From the NCBI RefSeq assembly GCF_003112455.1, contig NZ_BDQX01000028.1, forward strand, positions 87,206 to 151,205: 64,000 bases of DNA, in the 5' to 3' direction. Source of the stretch: Paenibacillus agaridevorans (GTDB lineage: Bacteria > Bacillota > Bacilli > Paenibacillales > Paenibacillaceae). Below are positions 9,729 to 18,900 of this stretch, piece after piece (position 1 is the first letter of the stretch; each line of letters opens with the position of its first letter). The notes under the pieces are model-generated. The model was given only the letters and a program-made list of their open reading frames with translations. It had not been told where the DNA came from and searched no databases. Position numbers and translations under genes: made by a program.

Positions 9729-9807
9729 TTATATGGCTTCCTATTCAATAACAACATTGCTAGGATTAATGTTTGCTTATCGAAGAATGTGTAAAGGAGG
9801 CTTCAGA

Positions 9808-10749
9808 ATGGACTACTTTTCTATAAACGGACTGTCCAGACTAGACGTAAAGTGGTCGCGATTGTACAACATAGACCCAAACTTTCTGATACCGCGGGCA
9901 AATCCGCACTATGAACTGATCATGGTTGCTGATAGTCCTGTATTCATTCAAGTCGGACAAGAGAAATATACTTTGAACGGCGGGGACTGCTTACTCTTGT
10001 TGCCTTGGGAGGAGCATTTCGCCTGGAAACCCGGGGGCGGCAGCTTCTTCTGGGTTCAATTCTCATCCGACCCGTCACTTGAATTAATAGATGCAGGAGA
10101 TAATTTAACCTCGCTGCTTAAGATTTGCCATACGAGTTCAAATTTTTTACGTACCTCTACGAATGAACATGCAGGGAAACTAATTATTCCTCGTCTTTAT
10201 ACTCCGTCGCGTCGTTATGAATGCTTGCATACGTTCGAAATCATGATCAACGAATTCAACAAACCGAAAGGTTATTACCATTATCGATTAAATCGCTGCT
10301 TGGCCAAATTAATCGAAATATCTGCGGAGGATTTACTGGATAAAGTCATGTCCGACATCAACTTGCCCGCATCCATCATCACTTACCAACGACTCGTGGA
10401 AATATTGAACGAAAGCTATATGCTGGAATGCACCGCTGCGTCTATAGAGAGAATGCTAGACCGAAAATACGAATATCTCTGCAACATATTCAAGAAATAT
10501 TCGGGCATAACGATTAACCTGTATCTGCAACAACTCCGAATACAAAGGGCTAAGTATTTGCTTCGTGAAACCGAGAAGTCCGTGCAAGATATTGCCTTTG
10601 AATTAAGCTTTGAGAACCCTTTGTATTTCAGCAAAACGTTCAAAAAGCTGGAAGGATTATCGCCTTCGCACTATCGTGATAAATTCCAAACACTCTTATC
10701 TGCTGGTAATCCATCCTTAACTAAAGCAACAGCTCCTAATCTTTATTAG
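9808..10749 (+). CDS. AraC-family transcriptional regulator
   Basis: 313 aa. The N-terminal part (about 20-110) is a cupin-like sensing domain (NPHYELIMVADSPVFIQVGQ, GGDCLLLLPWEEH). The C-terminal 100 residues hold the double helix-turn-helix (RIQRAKYLLRETEKSVQDIA; FENPLYFSKTFKKLEGLSPS). ATG 9808 is chosen for the AAAGGAGG 8 nt upstream; the frame is open further upstream without a ribosome site. It diverges from the ARH/ABC operon and most likely activates it in response to a sugar. Confidence 0.9.
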   Translation: MDYFSINGLSRLDVKWSRLYNIDPNFLIPRANPHYELIMVADSPVFIQVGQEKYTLNGGDCLLLLPWEEHFAWKPGGGSFFWVQFSSDPSLELIDAGDNLTSLLKICHTSSNFLRTSTNEHAGKLIIPRLYTPSRRYECLHTFEIMINEFNKPKGYYHYRLNRCLAKLIEISAEDLLDKVMSDINLPASIITYQRLVEILNESYMLECTAASIERMLDRKYEYLCNIFKKYSGITINLYLQQLRIQRAKYLLRETEKSVQDIAFELSFENPLYFSKTFKKLEGLSPSHYRDKFQTLLSAGNPSLTKATAPNLY

Positions 10750-10762
10750 ATAGGAGCTGTTG
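10727..10762. terminator. Bidirectional terminator-like hairpin
   Basis: CAACAGCTCCTA (10727-10738) pairs perfectly with TAGGAGCTGTTG (10751-10762) across the convergent ends of the AraC gene and the GDSL hydrolase gene. It overlaps the AraC stop codon. Neither side has a strong U-tract. Confidence 0.7.
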
Positions 10763-10767
10763 TTCAT

Positions 10768-11901
10768 CTATTCAAGAATGAAGCCTTTAAAGTCCACTTT
10801 TGTTGACGCTCCCGTGAATACTTCCAATTTATATAAGCCTAGATCCAATTGATCGATAATCGACTCTTCACCAGCTAAACGTTGGATGTTGCCGTTAATT
10901 TTTACATAGGTATCCGGCGAACTACCTTTATATGCCTTCAACGTCAGCTTTCGCTTGGCGTTTACGAACACCCATGCGGACATAATAATCCTGTCCATCG
11001 AATCCGTCTTCGTGTAGTCCACAAAAACTTTGAAGCTGTCCGTCGGCATCTCAGGTATTGTCAACCAGTCGTCAGGAACGCTGTCTTTGATTTTCTGACT
11101 AGAATAATCGATTTTGGTATAGCCGTCCACGATGATCGTACGAGGGGATAAGCAAGTGAAAAGGACTTCCGCCTCGTACCGATGGCCGATGTCTCCAAAG
11201 TGCAAATGGTCTGAAATGATTTTCTGCGCGCTTATAGAAGAATACAGGAGAAACGTTTCCGTATATGCATTCATATCAACGAGCTGAAGTCCGTACGTTT
11301 CCGCCAGTTCTCTTTTCACTTCATTGGCTATGCTCGCGATATGCTCGCTCGTTCTCATCGGGTAGTCTTCCGCATATTCCGTTTTTACCCCCGGCTCGAG
11401 TATCGCTTGGGTCGTCAGGAGAAACGGTTGGATGTTCTTCGAATAGCACCAGTTAATCATTCGTTCGATACATCCTTTGAATCCGTCCCTATACGCTTTT
11501 TCGTTCGGATAGAGAAGCCGGTCGTTGATTCCGAAGCCTATTCCAATCATTTGAGCATCATGATAGGCGGAAGATTCACCAAACTGTTCCTCCAAGACCG
11601 TTATCGCCCAACTCGCATTCGTTCCGGTGAAGCCCGAGTTATAGATGCGCAATATTTCGTTATTAGTAGCTTGGCGAAGCAATTCCTCCAGTTTCTTCGA
11701 AAAAGCGTTAGGCGAAGTGCCGTCTATTCCAATCGTATTGGCAACCCACCCCGTCGTATTCGCGCCGTCGACCGTACTATCTCCGAAAAAAGCAATCGGG
11801 AACTTGCTTCCTTGCAGCCATTGCGTCCATGCATCATTGAACGTACATATTTTTTGCGGTATCCGAACATCATTTGATTGAACTCTTGAATTTGTATCCA
11901 A
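10768..11901 (-). CDS. SGNH/GDSL-family hydrolase (predicted esterase)
   Basis: About 377 aa. The SGNH blocks are visible: nucleophile block FFGDSTVDG, the Gly and Asn blocks YNSGFTG and GIGFGINDR, and the C-terminal Asp/His block DHLHFGDIGH. This fold hydrolyses esters such as acetyl groups on glycans. A beta-rich C-terminal domain of about 100 aa follows. No signal peptide is seen. Start: TTG 11901 has GAGGTG 9 nt upstream; ATG 11931 is possible but lacks a ribosome site. It converges on the AraC gene and is probably transcribed alone. Confidence 0.8.
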   Translation of the reverse strand: MDTNSRVQSNDVRIPQKICTFNDAWTQWLQGSKFPIAFFGDSTVDGANTTGWVANTIGIDGTSPNAFSKKLEELLRQATNNEILRIYNSGFTGTNASWAITVLEEQFGESSAYHDAQMIGIGFGINDRLLYPNEKAYRDGFKGCIERMINWCYSKNIQPFLLTTQAILEPGVKTEYAEDYPMRTSEHIASIANEVKRELAETYGLQLVDMNAYTETFLLYSSISAQKIISDHLHFGDIGHRYEAEVLFTCLSPRTIIVDGYTKIDYSSQKIKDSVPDDWLTIPEMPTDSFKVFVDYTKTDSMDRIIMSAWVFVNAKRKLTLKAYKGSSPDTYVKINGNIQRLAGEESIIDQLDLGLYKLEVFTGASTKVDFKGFILE

Positions 11902-12031
11902 AGCAAGCTTCACCTCATTAATTAGAATCATGTAATATGTTTATTGCCTTAATAATAGCAACTTTTATTGCCATTAGAAATGATCTGGATTAAGATTTGC
12001 ACACTTTAAAATCATAGAGGTCTATAGTATA

Positions 12032-12097
12032 TCTGCAGAAGTCTTGAAGATCGTTGGCAATGGGCAAGAGATCGTCATCCAATATCTGACCCCATAA
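12032..12097 (+). pseudogene. Remnant of the 3' end of a GH78-like gene (internal deletion)
   Basis: Bases 12049-12150 match 28948-29050 (end of the intact rhamnosidase-like gene plus its terminator) with about 8 differences in about 105 bp. The last codons read KIVGNGQEIVIQYLTP-stop against EIVGNGQETVIQYLTL-stop. Immediately before, 18 bases at 12032-12049 are identical to 28170-28187 inside the intact gene, so about 760 bp appear deleted and the frames no longer agree. It is therefore a decayed second copy rather than a gene. Confidence 0.7.
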
Positions 12098-12103
12098 ATC
12101 GGA

Positions 12104-12146
12104 ACAGCGACAGTCAAAGGACGATAAAGTCCTGGACTGTCGCTGT
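12104..12146 (+). terminator. Terminator hairpin, copy 1 (duplicate of 29003-29045)
   Basis: ACAGCGACAGTC (12104-12115) pairs with GACTGTCGCTGT (12135-12146), and AGGAC/GTCCT pair inside. It lies directly after the GH78-like remnant stop, exactly as the second copy lies after the intact gene. Confidence 0.65.
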
Positions 12147-12149
12147 GTT

Positions 12150-12270
12150 ATCCCTTATTAGTACCGAATGAATACTTGAAGTTGCCTTCGCGGTCAAACG
12201 CGACAACAGAGTGTTTATTTGTATGATGAACATAAACATTAACCTCCGCATCTACGCAGATACCCTATGT
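12150..12270 (-). pseudogene. NHL-type beta-propeller gene fragment
   Basis: One minus-strand frame reads GICVDAEVNVYVHHTNKH then SVVAFDREGNFKYSFG and ends GTNKG-stop near 12150. The pattern VDAxxNVYV...VVxFDREGxFxxSFG is one blade of an NHL/6-bladed propeller repeat. There is no start and the fragment is too short to fold alone; a stop lies just upstream in frame. It lies downstream of the permease at 12374, so a propeller gene probably once ended that operon. Assignment is by motif only. Confidence 0.5.
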
Positions 12271-12373
12271 ATTAGCCCTCCTTCTACATTCATACGGCTC
12301 CAAGCGGCTTGGAAAACCTGTCTATCATTATACAATGTCTTGCTATTATTACCAGTCACCTGAGTCATGCTTA

Positions 12374-13210
12374 TTAGCCTTTGACTGCCCCTAACGTCGC
12401 TCCTTCCATAATGGAGCGCTGCAGCAACACATACATAAAAACAAGCGGTAACAGTGTAATCATTAATCCGGCAAAAAGGGTAACCCAATCCGCCTTATAT
12501 TGCATCATTATGCTGGCTTGATACATCGCCACACCTATTGTGTACTTGACAGGATCGCTCAAATATATAAATGGGCTAAGAAAATTATTATATAACCCCA
12601 GTATCTTAAAGATCGCAACGGTTACAATGCCGGCTGTCGACAAAGGCAATATAATTCTAAAAAACACTTGAAATATGGAGGCTCCATCCATATACCCGCT
12701 TTCCTCGAGCTCTTTTGGCAGAGATAGCATAAACCCGCTCAACATCATGAGAAAAAATGCGCTTTCGCCCAAGCTGTCGAGAACAATTAGCCCCGTCAAG
12801 CTGTTTGTCAAATTCAAATCCCGCATGAGAATATACTGTGGAACCAATGCGTTAATCCCAGGTAAAAACAGAGACAGCATGATGGCTGCCCATAGCAGCT
12901 TCCTTCCCTTAAACTCCAAGCGGGTTAATATATAGGCATTAATAGCTGTAAGAAAAGTACCGATTAACGTGCTGAAGCCGACATAATACACCGTGTTAAT
13001 CATGGCTTGCCCAATACCGTATCCTTGCCATGCTTTTTCATAATTGATCCAGTTCATGACCTGAGGCAGCTTCCAGACATCCTGAAAAAATTCCCGATTC
13101 GTTTTGAGTGATTCGTAAAATACCCAGATCAACGGAAACAAGATGGAAACTGTCCAAATCAAGAGAAATAATGTCCACACGATATCCGCAGCATTGCGTT
13201 TCTCTTTCAC
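12374..13210 (-). CDS. Carbohydrate ABC transporter permease (MalG-like, CUT1), operon 2
   Basis: 278 aa, six predicted helices (first IVWTLFLLIWTVSILFPLIW). The EAA loop is LEESGYMDGASIFQVFFRII. The start is GTG 13210 with GGAGG 8 nt upstream. It follows the partner permease by 12 nt. There is no ATPase gene in this operon, as usual for CUT1 loci that borrow an MsmX-type ATPase. Confidence 0.9.
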   Translation of the reverse strand: MKEKRNAADIVWTLFLLIWTVSILFPLIWVFYESLKTNREFFQDVWKLPQVMNWINYEKAWQGYGIGQAMINTVYYVGFSTLIGTFLTAINAYILTRLEFKGRKLLWAAIMLSLFLPGINALVPQYILMRDLNLTNSLTGLIVLDSLGESAFFLMMLSGFMLSLPKELEESGYMDGASIFQVFFRIILPLSTAGIVTVAIFKILGLYNNFLSPFIYLSDPVKYTIGVAMYQASIMMQYKADWVTLFAGLMITLLPLVFMYVLLQRSIMEGATLGAVKG

Positions 13211-13222
13211 TACTCTTTCCTC

Positions 13223-14161
13223 CTAAAATTCCGCTGATCGATTTGCCGTAAATTTATCAATAATCAGTTTTGCGCCAACCATAACAACAAATAGTAACAT
13301 CCCAATCGCTGATGCATACCCATAGCTTTGTGATCCACCGCCAAAAGCAATGTTGAACATGTACAGACCAATAACATCAGTTGAACCTGAAGGGCCGCCA
13401 TTTGTTAGTATCATGATGTTCTCAAAGCCTTTAAATACGCCTAACATTAAAAACAAAGCAGCGACTCGAATGATTGGCATGATTAACGGAATGGTTATCT
13501 GAAACAGCTTGTTCATATGATTAGCCCCTTCCAGCGTAGCCGCCTCGTAAAGCGACTTGGGAATGGTTGTCATGGCATTCATAAAGATAACAAAATAAAA
13601 TCCGACCATCCCCCAGACCGAAGGAGGGATCGTAGCCCAAATGGCCGTGCTTTTTTCGCCCAGCCAATAAAAATTCCCAATATCTACACCTATTATTTTT
13701 AATCCCGCATTAAGCAGGCCAAAGGTTCCATCGTAAATAAAGGCCCATAACAGAGAGATCGCTACTGTCGACAAGACGTTAGGAAAGAAAAATATGACTT
13801 TAAATATCGAATTGCCCTTATAGTTTTTACTTGTTAATAAATAAGCCAACAGAAGGGAAATAAGAATCACGAGTGGCGGGATCGTAATCATGTAAATGAG
13901 GTTATGCCAAAGCGCCCTCCATACATACGTATCCTGAAACATATAAATGAAATTCTGTAGTCCGACAAAACGTTTTGCATTAATGCCATTCCAATCCAGC
14001 AGAGAGTAATAAACCGATAACAGATTAGGATATAGCGTAAACAATACATAGCCGCCAAATGCCGGAATAAGGCCTATCAGAATAAAAACCAGCTTTTGTA
14101 CCTTTTCCTTTTTACGCCAGCCGTTACCTAACCTTCTCTCTTTGATCAGCATCTCAGTCAA
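13223..14161 (-). CDS. Sugar ABC transporter permease (MalF-like, CUT1), operon 2
   Basis: About 312 aa. The N-terminal segment LVFILIGLIPAFGGYVLFTL, the periplasmic loop LLDWNGINAKRFVGLQNFIY and the EAA loop LYEAATLEGANHMNKLFQIT identify the family. Start: TTG 14161 lies 9 nt behind AAAGGGG; ATG 14152 is the alternative. It sits between the binding lipoprotein and the second permease of the operon. Confidence 0.88.
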   Translation of the reverse strand: MTEMLIKERRLGNGWRKKEKVQKLVFILIGLIPAFGGYVLFTLYPNLLSVYYSLLDWNGINAKRFVGLQNFIYMFQDTYVWRALWHNLIYMITIPPLVILISLLLAYLLTSKNYKGNSIFKVIFFFPNVLSTVAISLLWAFIYDGTFGLLNAGLKIIGVDIGNFYWLGEKSTAIWATIPPSVWGMVGFYFVIFMNAMTTIPKSLYEAATLEGANHMNKLFQITIPLIMPIIRVAALFLMLGVFKGFENIMILTNGGPSGSTDVIGLYMFNIAFGGGSQSYGYASAIGMLLFVVMVGAKLIIDKFTANRSAEF

Positions 14162-14189
14162 GATGTCTTTCCCCTTTCTCTCGAGAGTG

Positions 14190-14223
14190 GGATGCGGGCC
14201 AAGCCCTTGGCTCGCCCGCATCC
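14190..14223 (-). promoter_or_regulatory. Intercistronic hairpin after binding-protein gene, operon 2
   Basis: GGATGCGGGC (14190-14199) pairs with GCCCGCATCC (14214-14223), with further CCAAG/CTTGG pairing inside. It sits between the binding-protein stop and the first permease, the same place as the hairpins at 6195 and 36643. Confidence 0.55.
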
Positions 14224-14239
14224 TTAACCTCGAACTAAA

Positions 14240-15724
14240 TTACTGCTGAGCGTCTACCGCTACCTGCAGTAGTTTTTCCGCTTCTTCCAGCTTCGGGAGC
14301 GGATCCTGCTTGCCGGATGCTATATCATTTAATGATTCTCTAACTAATTTCATAGCTCTGTCTGCATTTTGATGCGTCAGTGACACGTCTCTCAAATCCG
14401 GACTTGCCCCTTTCACATTATTATTTTTCAAATACTCCAGTACCGCCTTTGGAGCATCTTGCAGCTTGTCGGCTTTTGATTCATCATTTAAAAAGTCGGC
14501 GCGAACAGGCAATGTACCCGCCTTTTCGGCAATTTGCAGCTGCACGTCCAGATTATACAGCCACAAAATAAACTCCTTCGCCCATTTCTTGTTCAACTCG
14601 GGCTTTGCGGACCAAATGTAATGCCCGCCGCCTGGATGCGAGCTGTAATACTTCACATCCTCCGCCTTCTCTCCCATCGGAATCAGCATAAAGCCCCACT
14701 GAAATCCTTCCGGAATGGAATCCTTCATCTCATTTTGCACCCACTCGCCAGTAGAAGCCGTTGCCGCTTGTCCCTGCAGCAGCTGCATCTGTGATTGCGT
14801 ATGGCTTAGCGCCGCAACACCATCCGGGAACGCTTTCTTTTTCCCTAATTCATAAATTTTGTTATGAACGTTTACACTCTCTTCGGACATATAAAACGGC
14901 GTTTGATAGTTCTTGTAATTTTTGTTGAATGAATCTAGATTTCCATTAATATCAGCTGTTGCATACATCTGATTAACACCTAGAGAAAATTCCAAATACC
15001 CTGGATACTTGCCCGGATACGTAATTGGGATGATATTGTCTGCACGAATGGTATCCACCAATTCGGTAAACTCGGCCCAGGTTTGCGGGCTTTGATTCCA
15101 GCCTTTTTCCTCAAATAAAAGTTTGTTATAAAATAAACCCGTTACATTCTGACTGTATGGAAGAGCGTATTGTGTACCATGTAGCGTCGGCGTCGACTTA
15201 TTTAGTGCATTCGTTAATTCGCCAAGTGTCTTGCCGTCGCCATCATACAGCTTGCGCTCCCACAGATCCTCCTGCGGCACTATTTTCCCTTCCTTGGCAA
15301 GCGCGGCTGCGACTGCAGCCGAATTTTCCCCTAGAAAAGCAGAGAAGATATCAAACATATCGTCGTCATTATTCGCTGAAATTTTAGTTGAAATAATCGT
15401 ATCGATCTTCGGAGAATAGGTTGTATCGATTTTTACGTTAGGGAATTTTTCTTCAAAAGTACTAATGGCATAATCAATCCATTCCCGGCCCGTACCGCTT
15501 TCCCAATAGGCGAACTTCAACGTCACCTTCTCGTCTTTAGGCAAACCGTTTTCTTCATAAACAGCCGGTTCCGAATTTCCAGGAGCTGCAGTCGTATCTG
15601 GAGTCGAGCTTGACGGTGTACTGCCATTCCCTGGTGTTGCTCCCTTGCCCGAACATGCGGCTAGCATTGCAATCGATAGAATAGAGATGAGTGCCAGCTT
15701 CCAACTTTTGTGTTTACGCTTCAA
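14240..15724 (-). CDS. Sugar-binding lipoprotein (family 1), operon 2
   Basis: 494 aa. Lipoprotein signal with lipobox MLAAC, a Gly/Ser/Thr/Pro linker, then a family 1 binding fold (VTLKFAYWESGTGREWIDYAISTFEEKFPNV; LPYSQNVTGLFYNKLLFEEKGW; TASTGEWVQNEM). TTG 15724 is chosen as start because GGAGGGG precedes it by 6 nt; another TTG at 15739 overlaps that site. First gene of the operon, about 110 nt downstream of a promoter shared with the SLH protein and the GH78-like gene. Ligand unknown. Confidence 0.9.
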   Translation of the reverse strand: MKRKHKSWKLALISILSIAMLAACSGKGATPGNGSTPSSSTPDTTAAPGNSEPAVYEENGLPKDEKVTLKFAYWESGTGREWIDYAISTFEEKFPNVKIDTTYSPKIDTIISTKISANNDDDMFDIFSAFLGENSAAVAAALAKEGKIVPQEDLWERKLYDGDGKTLGELTNALNKSTPTLHGTQYALPYSQNVTGLFYNKLLFEEKGWNQSPQTWAEFTELVDTIRADNIIPITYPGKYPGYLEFSLGVNQMYATADINGNLDSFNKNYKNYQTPFYMSEESVNVHNKIYELGKKKAFPDGVAALSHTQSQMQLLQGQAATASTGEWVQNEMKDSIPEGFQWGFMLIPMGEKAEDVKYYSSHPGGGHYIWSAKPELNKKWAKEFILWLYNLDVQLQIAEKAGTLPVRADFLNDESKADKLQDAPKAVLEYLKNNNVKGASPDLRDVSLTHQNADRAMKLVRESLNDIASGKQDPLPKLEEAEKLLQVAVDAQQ

Positions 15725-15833
15725 TGTTGACCCCTCCAAAAAAGAATTAGATTCGTGTAGCTACTTGAACAACTTTTGCCACGCTGCAGCTTTCATTTGG
15801 CATAATCAACTTAGCATTTCAAGCATTTTTCCG

Positions 15834-15863
15834 TACATAGCTTAAATGTAATGTGATAGACAA
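15834..15863 (-). promoter_or_regulatory. Promoter, shared regulon module copy A
   Basis: On the minus strand -35 TTGTCT (15858-15863), an 18-bp spacer and -10 TATGTA (15834-15839). The surrounding block (CCTTTTTGTCTAT ... AGCTATGTACG) recurs at 22720-22749 and 26822-26851 with the same 18-bp spacer. Between copies A and B similarity extends over about 110 bp, including the leader GTTGATTATGCCAAA. Confidence 0.7.
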
Positions 15864-15907
15864 AAAGGAACTTTTGCCTTAATAAAGGCGCTAAAATCAA
15901 TAAACAG

Positions 15908-18900
15908 CTAGATAAGATCCGATTTTTTTAGTAATCTTTGAATGACAGCAGCAACCTCGGCTCTAGTAATGAATGCTTTTGGTGCAAGGAAGCTACCGCT
16001 TCTGCCAGTAAGAATACCTGATTCGACGGTTTTGATTATGCTGGCCTTTGCCCAAGCAGCTACAGAATCGGCATCTTGATAGGCTGCTAATAAATCTGTG
16101 TCAGCTGCGGAATCAAGACCGTCACTCATCCCTGTTAGGAGCATTGCTCTAGCAATGACTGCCATCGTTTGTTCACGCGTGATGCGATCATTTGGACGGA
16201 AAGTACCATCCTCGTATCCAGTAATCAAACCATAGGAGACAGCTGCTTGAATAACTCCAGCGTACCAAGAGTCGGATGCTACGTCAGAGAATTCGGACTC
16301 CCCTTGTTTAAGCGGGATTCCTAGGCCACGAACAACAAGAGCAACAAATTCGGCGCGGGTAATCTCACGATCAGGAGCAAACATTTGCTTGCCGATTCCA
16401 TTAATAATCGTACGTGAGCTCATATCTAAAATAGCTTCTTCTGCCCAATGGTTCATCGTATCCTTATACGTTACCGATTTGCTGATCAAAGCGTACGTGC
16501 TGTTGGTTAAACTGTTGATTTTAGCGTAAGATTTTCCATCCATACTTACGATTTGCGTAGGTACATGACGGGTACTTCCATCAGCATCAATAACTATAGC
16601 CGTTGTAATGCCGCTTGGGTCAATGCCGTCTGGAATAGCAATTAGTCGCTCCACGAAAGCTGTGAAGGTTGAAACTTCAATTTGTTTACCGCCATAATGA
16701 GCAGTGATTACAAAGTTAACCGGCGGAACCATAATGTCAAACTGTCCGTTTTTGGCCGCAGCTTCAACAATACGAATCATTTCTGCGGATGCGGCGCCAA
16801 TTTCGATCTGGAAGAAAATATCCTTTAGCACTGCATTAGATCCGAATTGTGCTGCAAGTGCGTCCAAATTGATTTGTTGAGCAGGCAGCGTATACGTGCC
16901 ACGATCGGCTACAACTTCTAGCGTCGCTTGGCTGTTTTGTAGAAGCTTGATGATTTCGCCATTAAGCCGAGCGATTATTACATCAGAGTCTCCACCGACA
17001 GGTATTGTGACTTTTGAAGCTTGTCCATTTGCTGCAAGTACATTCGCAACATGGTTTTGGTTAATCTCATACGTGACGACAGATTGATCTCCGCGATTAC
17101 TTTTCACAATCGATATAAATTTATCTGCTTCTTTTACGGTTCCAGCGCCCGGATTTGGATTAGTGCCTGAACCAGGATCAGAGCCGCCTGGTTTTTGAAG
17201 CTTGATCGTATGGAAGGTGTCTGGGCGCCAAGGCTGACTTCCCCCCCATCCGATATATACCGAATTGCCGTGGTAATTCCGGAAAAATAGACCGATCAAG
17301 CTGTCCGTTTCATTCGGATCTACACCAATCTTTTCAAACGGAATAGCTTGTACAACCTTCCAGCCTGTTTCGTATAAATCAGCATTCGTATCAATTTGCT
17401 TCGTCGGTTGATAGCTTTGGCCTGCACCTGCGTTATAATACAGTACGTTAATTGCCAGCGGATTTGTCATGTAGGCATAATAGGGACTGAAAGCGTCTTT
17501 AGCAACAAATGTTTCTACAGAATCATCTGCCCCGCTTGTCCACCAGCCGCCAGCTGTAATGGAATTACTGATTTTGACTTCAGGCGAATTGATATTGTGA
17601 TCGACATTATCATAACCAACGTACAGGTACTCTTCGTCCCATAATAGATACACCTTTGTTTCCGCAGGGGCTGCCGTACGTTTACTCATGACCAGGAAAT
17701 CCGACATAGGCTGCACGCCAGCCCAAGGACCGGACGTGAAGTCTAATGTATTCAAAATATCCTCTTTGTCAGCAGTCGTTTTTACGGCAGTTGCTAGATA
17801 TTCTTTGTAACCAATTTGCATTAAGAAGCTGTTCAACTCGGCCTTAACAGCAGTATGTTGAGGATTTTTCTCCAAATAGGAGAGCAATGCCTCAATCATT
17901 TTGGATTGAACACCATCAAATTGCGCAGGATTCAAATAATCGGAGATTTCTAGAATCGGATCGCCTAAAAATCCATTACGCAATTCAACTCGCGTTTTAG
18001 CATATTCATAGCTGTCTTTAATGAAGGCGACGTATTGTTCAGCTTGCTCAAGATTTTCCGGTTCAACTGCAGACGTTCTTGGGAAAGATTTTGCAGAAGC
18101 CTCGTAATATTCGAAGGATTGCATCATCTTGTCAGCACGAACCTGTTGTTTGCCGTCACCAGCATGTGCAACTACTTGTTCCATAAGCGCACGAGCTTGC
18201 GTCAGCTCTTCTTCTGTTACATCTTGAAGATAGCGCAGGTCGTCAAAGGAGAGCCAGTTTGCACGAATTTCACGGTTTGCCCAGGTTTGGTACCACTCCG
18301 TATCGAAAATGCGATTTGTCCAGAAGTTTTCCCAAATGGCGTAGTAATCCTCTAGATATGGAGCCGCTTCTTCCCCTACTGCTCGCTCATACCATTCATA
18401 CATTAAATCGTCTACATTGAGATCAGCATCCCATTGCATCTTCGCCATTGCCCATGGTTTCGCGCCTTCACCGCCGAAATTAGGGAACAACTCGCCAACA
18501 TGCCCGATTACGTTGTTTTCTGCAGCGTATTTGTACATGTCGGACAAAGTTTCCATATAAATACGCGGAACATGATATTGAGAGCCATAAATGTACTCGT
18601 AGAAACCAAGATTAGTCGCAACTGCTGACCAAGCCTCTGTTAGTGCGTGTCCGCCTATTTTTTCATCAGGATTCCCCCAGATCATGCGGTCAACCGTGAT
18701 ATACGGAACTACATTCTCATGCAGCTGGAAGGAAGGCGGTTCTAAAACATTCCAATACGCAAGCAAGCCAAAATATTTGTCAGAGAATTCGCCATTATTA
18801 TAAGTAGTTACACCCTCTGCAATATCGTTTACCCATGCATAGTAGACATCTGACAAATCGACAGCACCCATGGAGTTAATCTTAGGGGAGCGTGCAATGT

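Larger units (their letters stand above)
11902..12373. other. Junction region with two gene remnants, no intact gene
   Basis: A 472-bp gap between two minus-strand genes. It holds the promoter side of the GDSL gene, a plus-strand remnant of the 3' end of a GH78-like gene with its terminator (12032-12146), and a minus-strand remnant of an NHL-type propeller gene (about 12150-12270). The two remnants meet back to back near 12150. Confidence 0.7.

Noticed and set aside
11724..11906. Short frames inside the GDSL hydrolase region
   Set aside because: Other-frame shadows; the SGNH motifs fix the coding frame.
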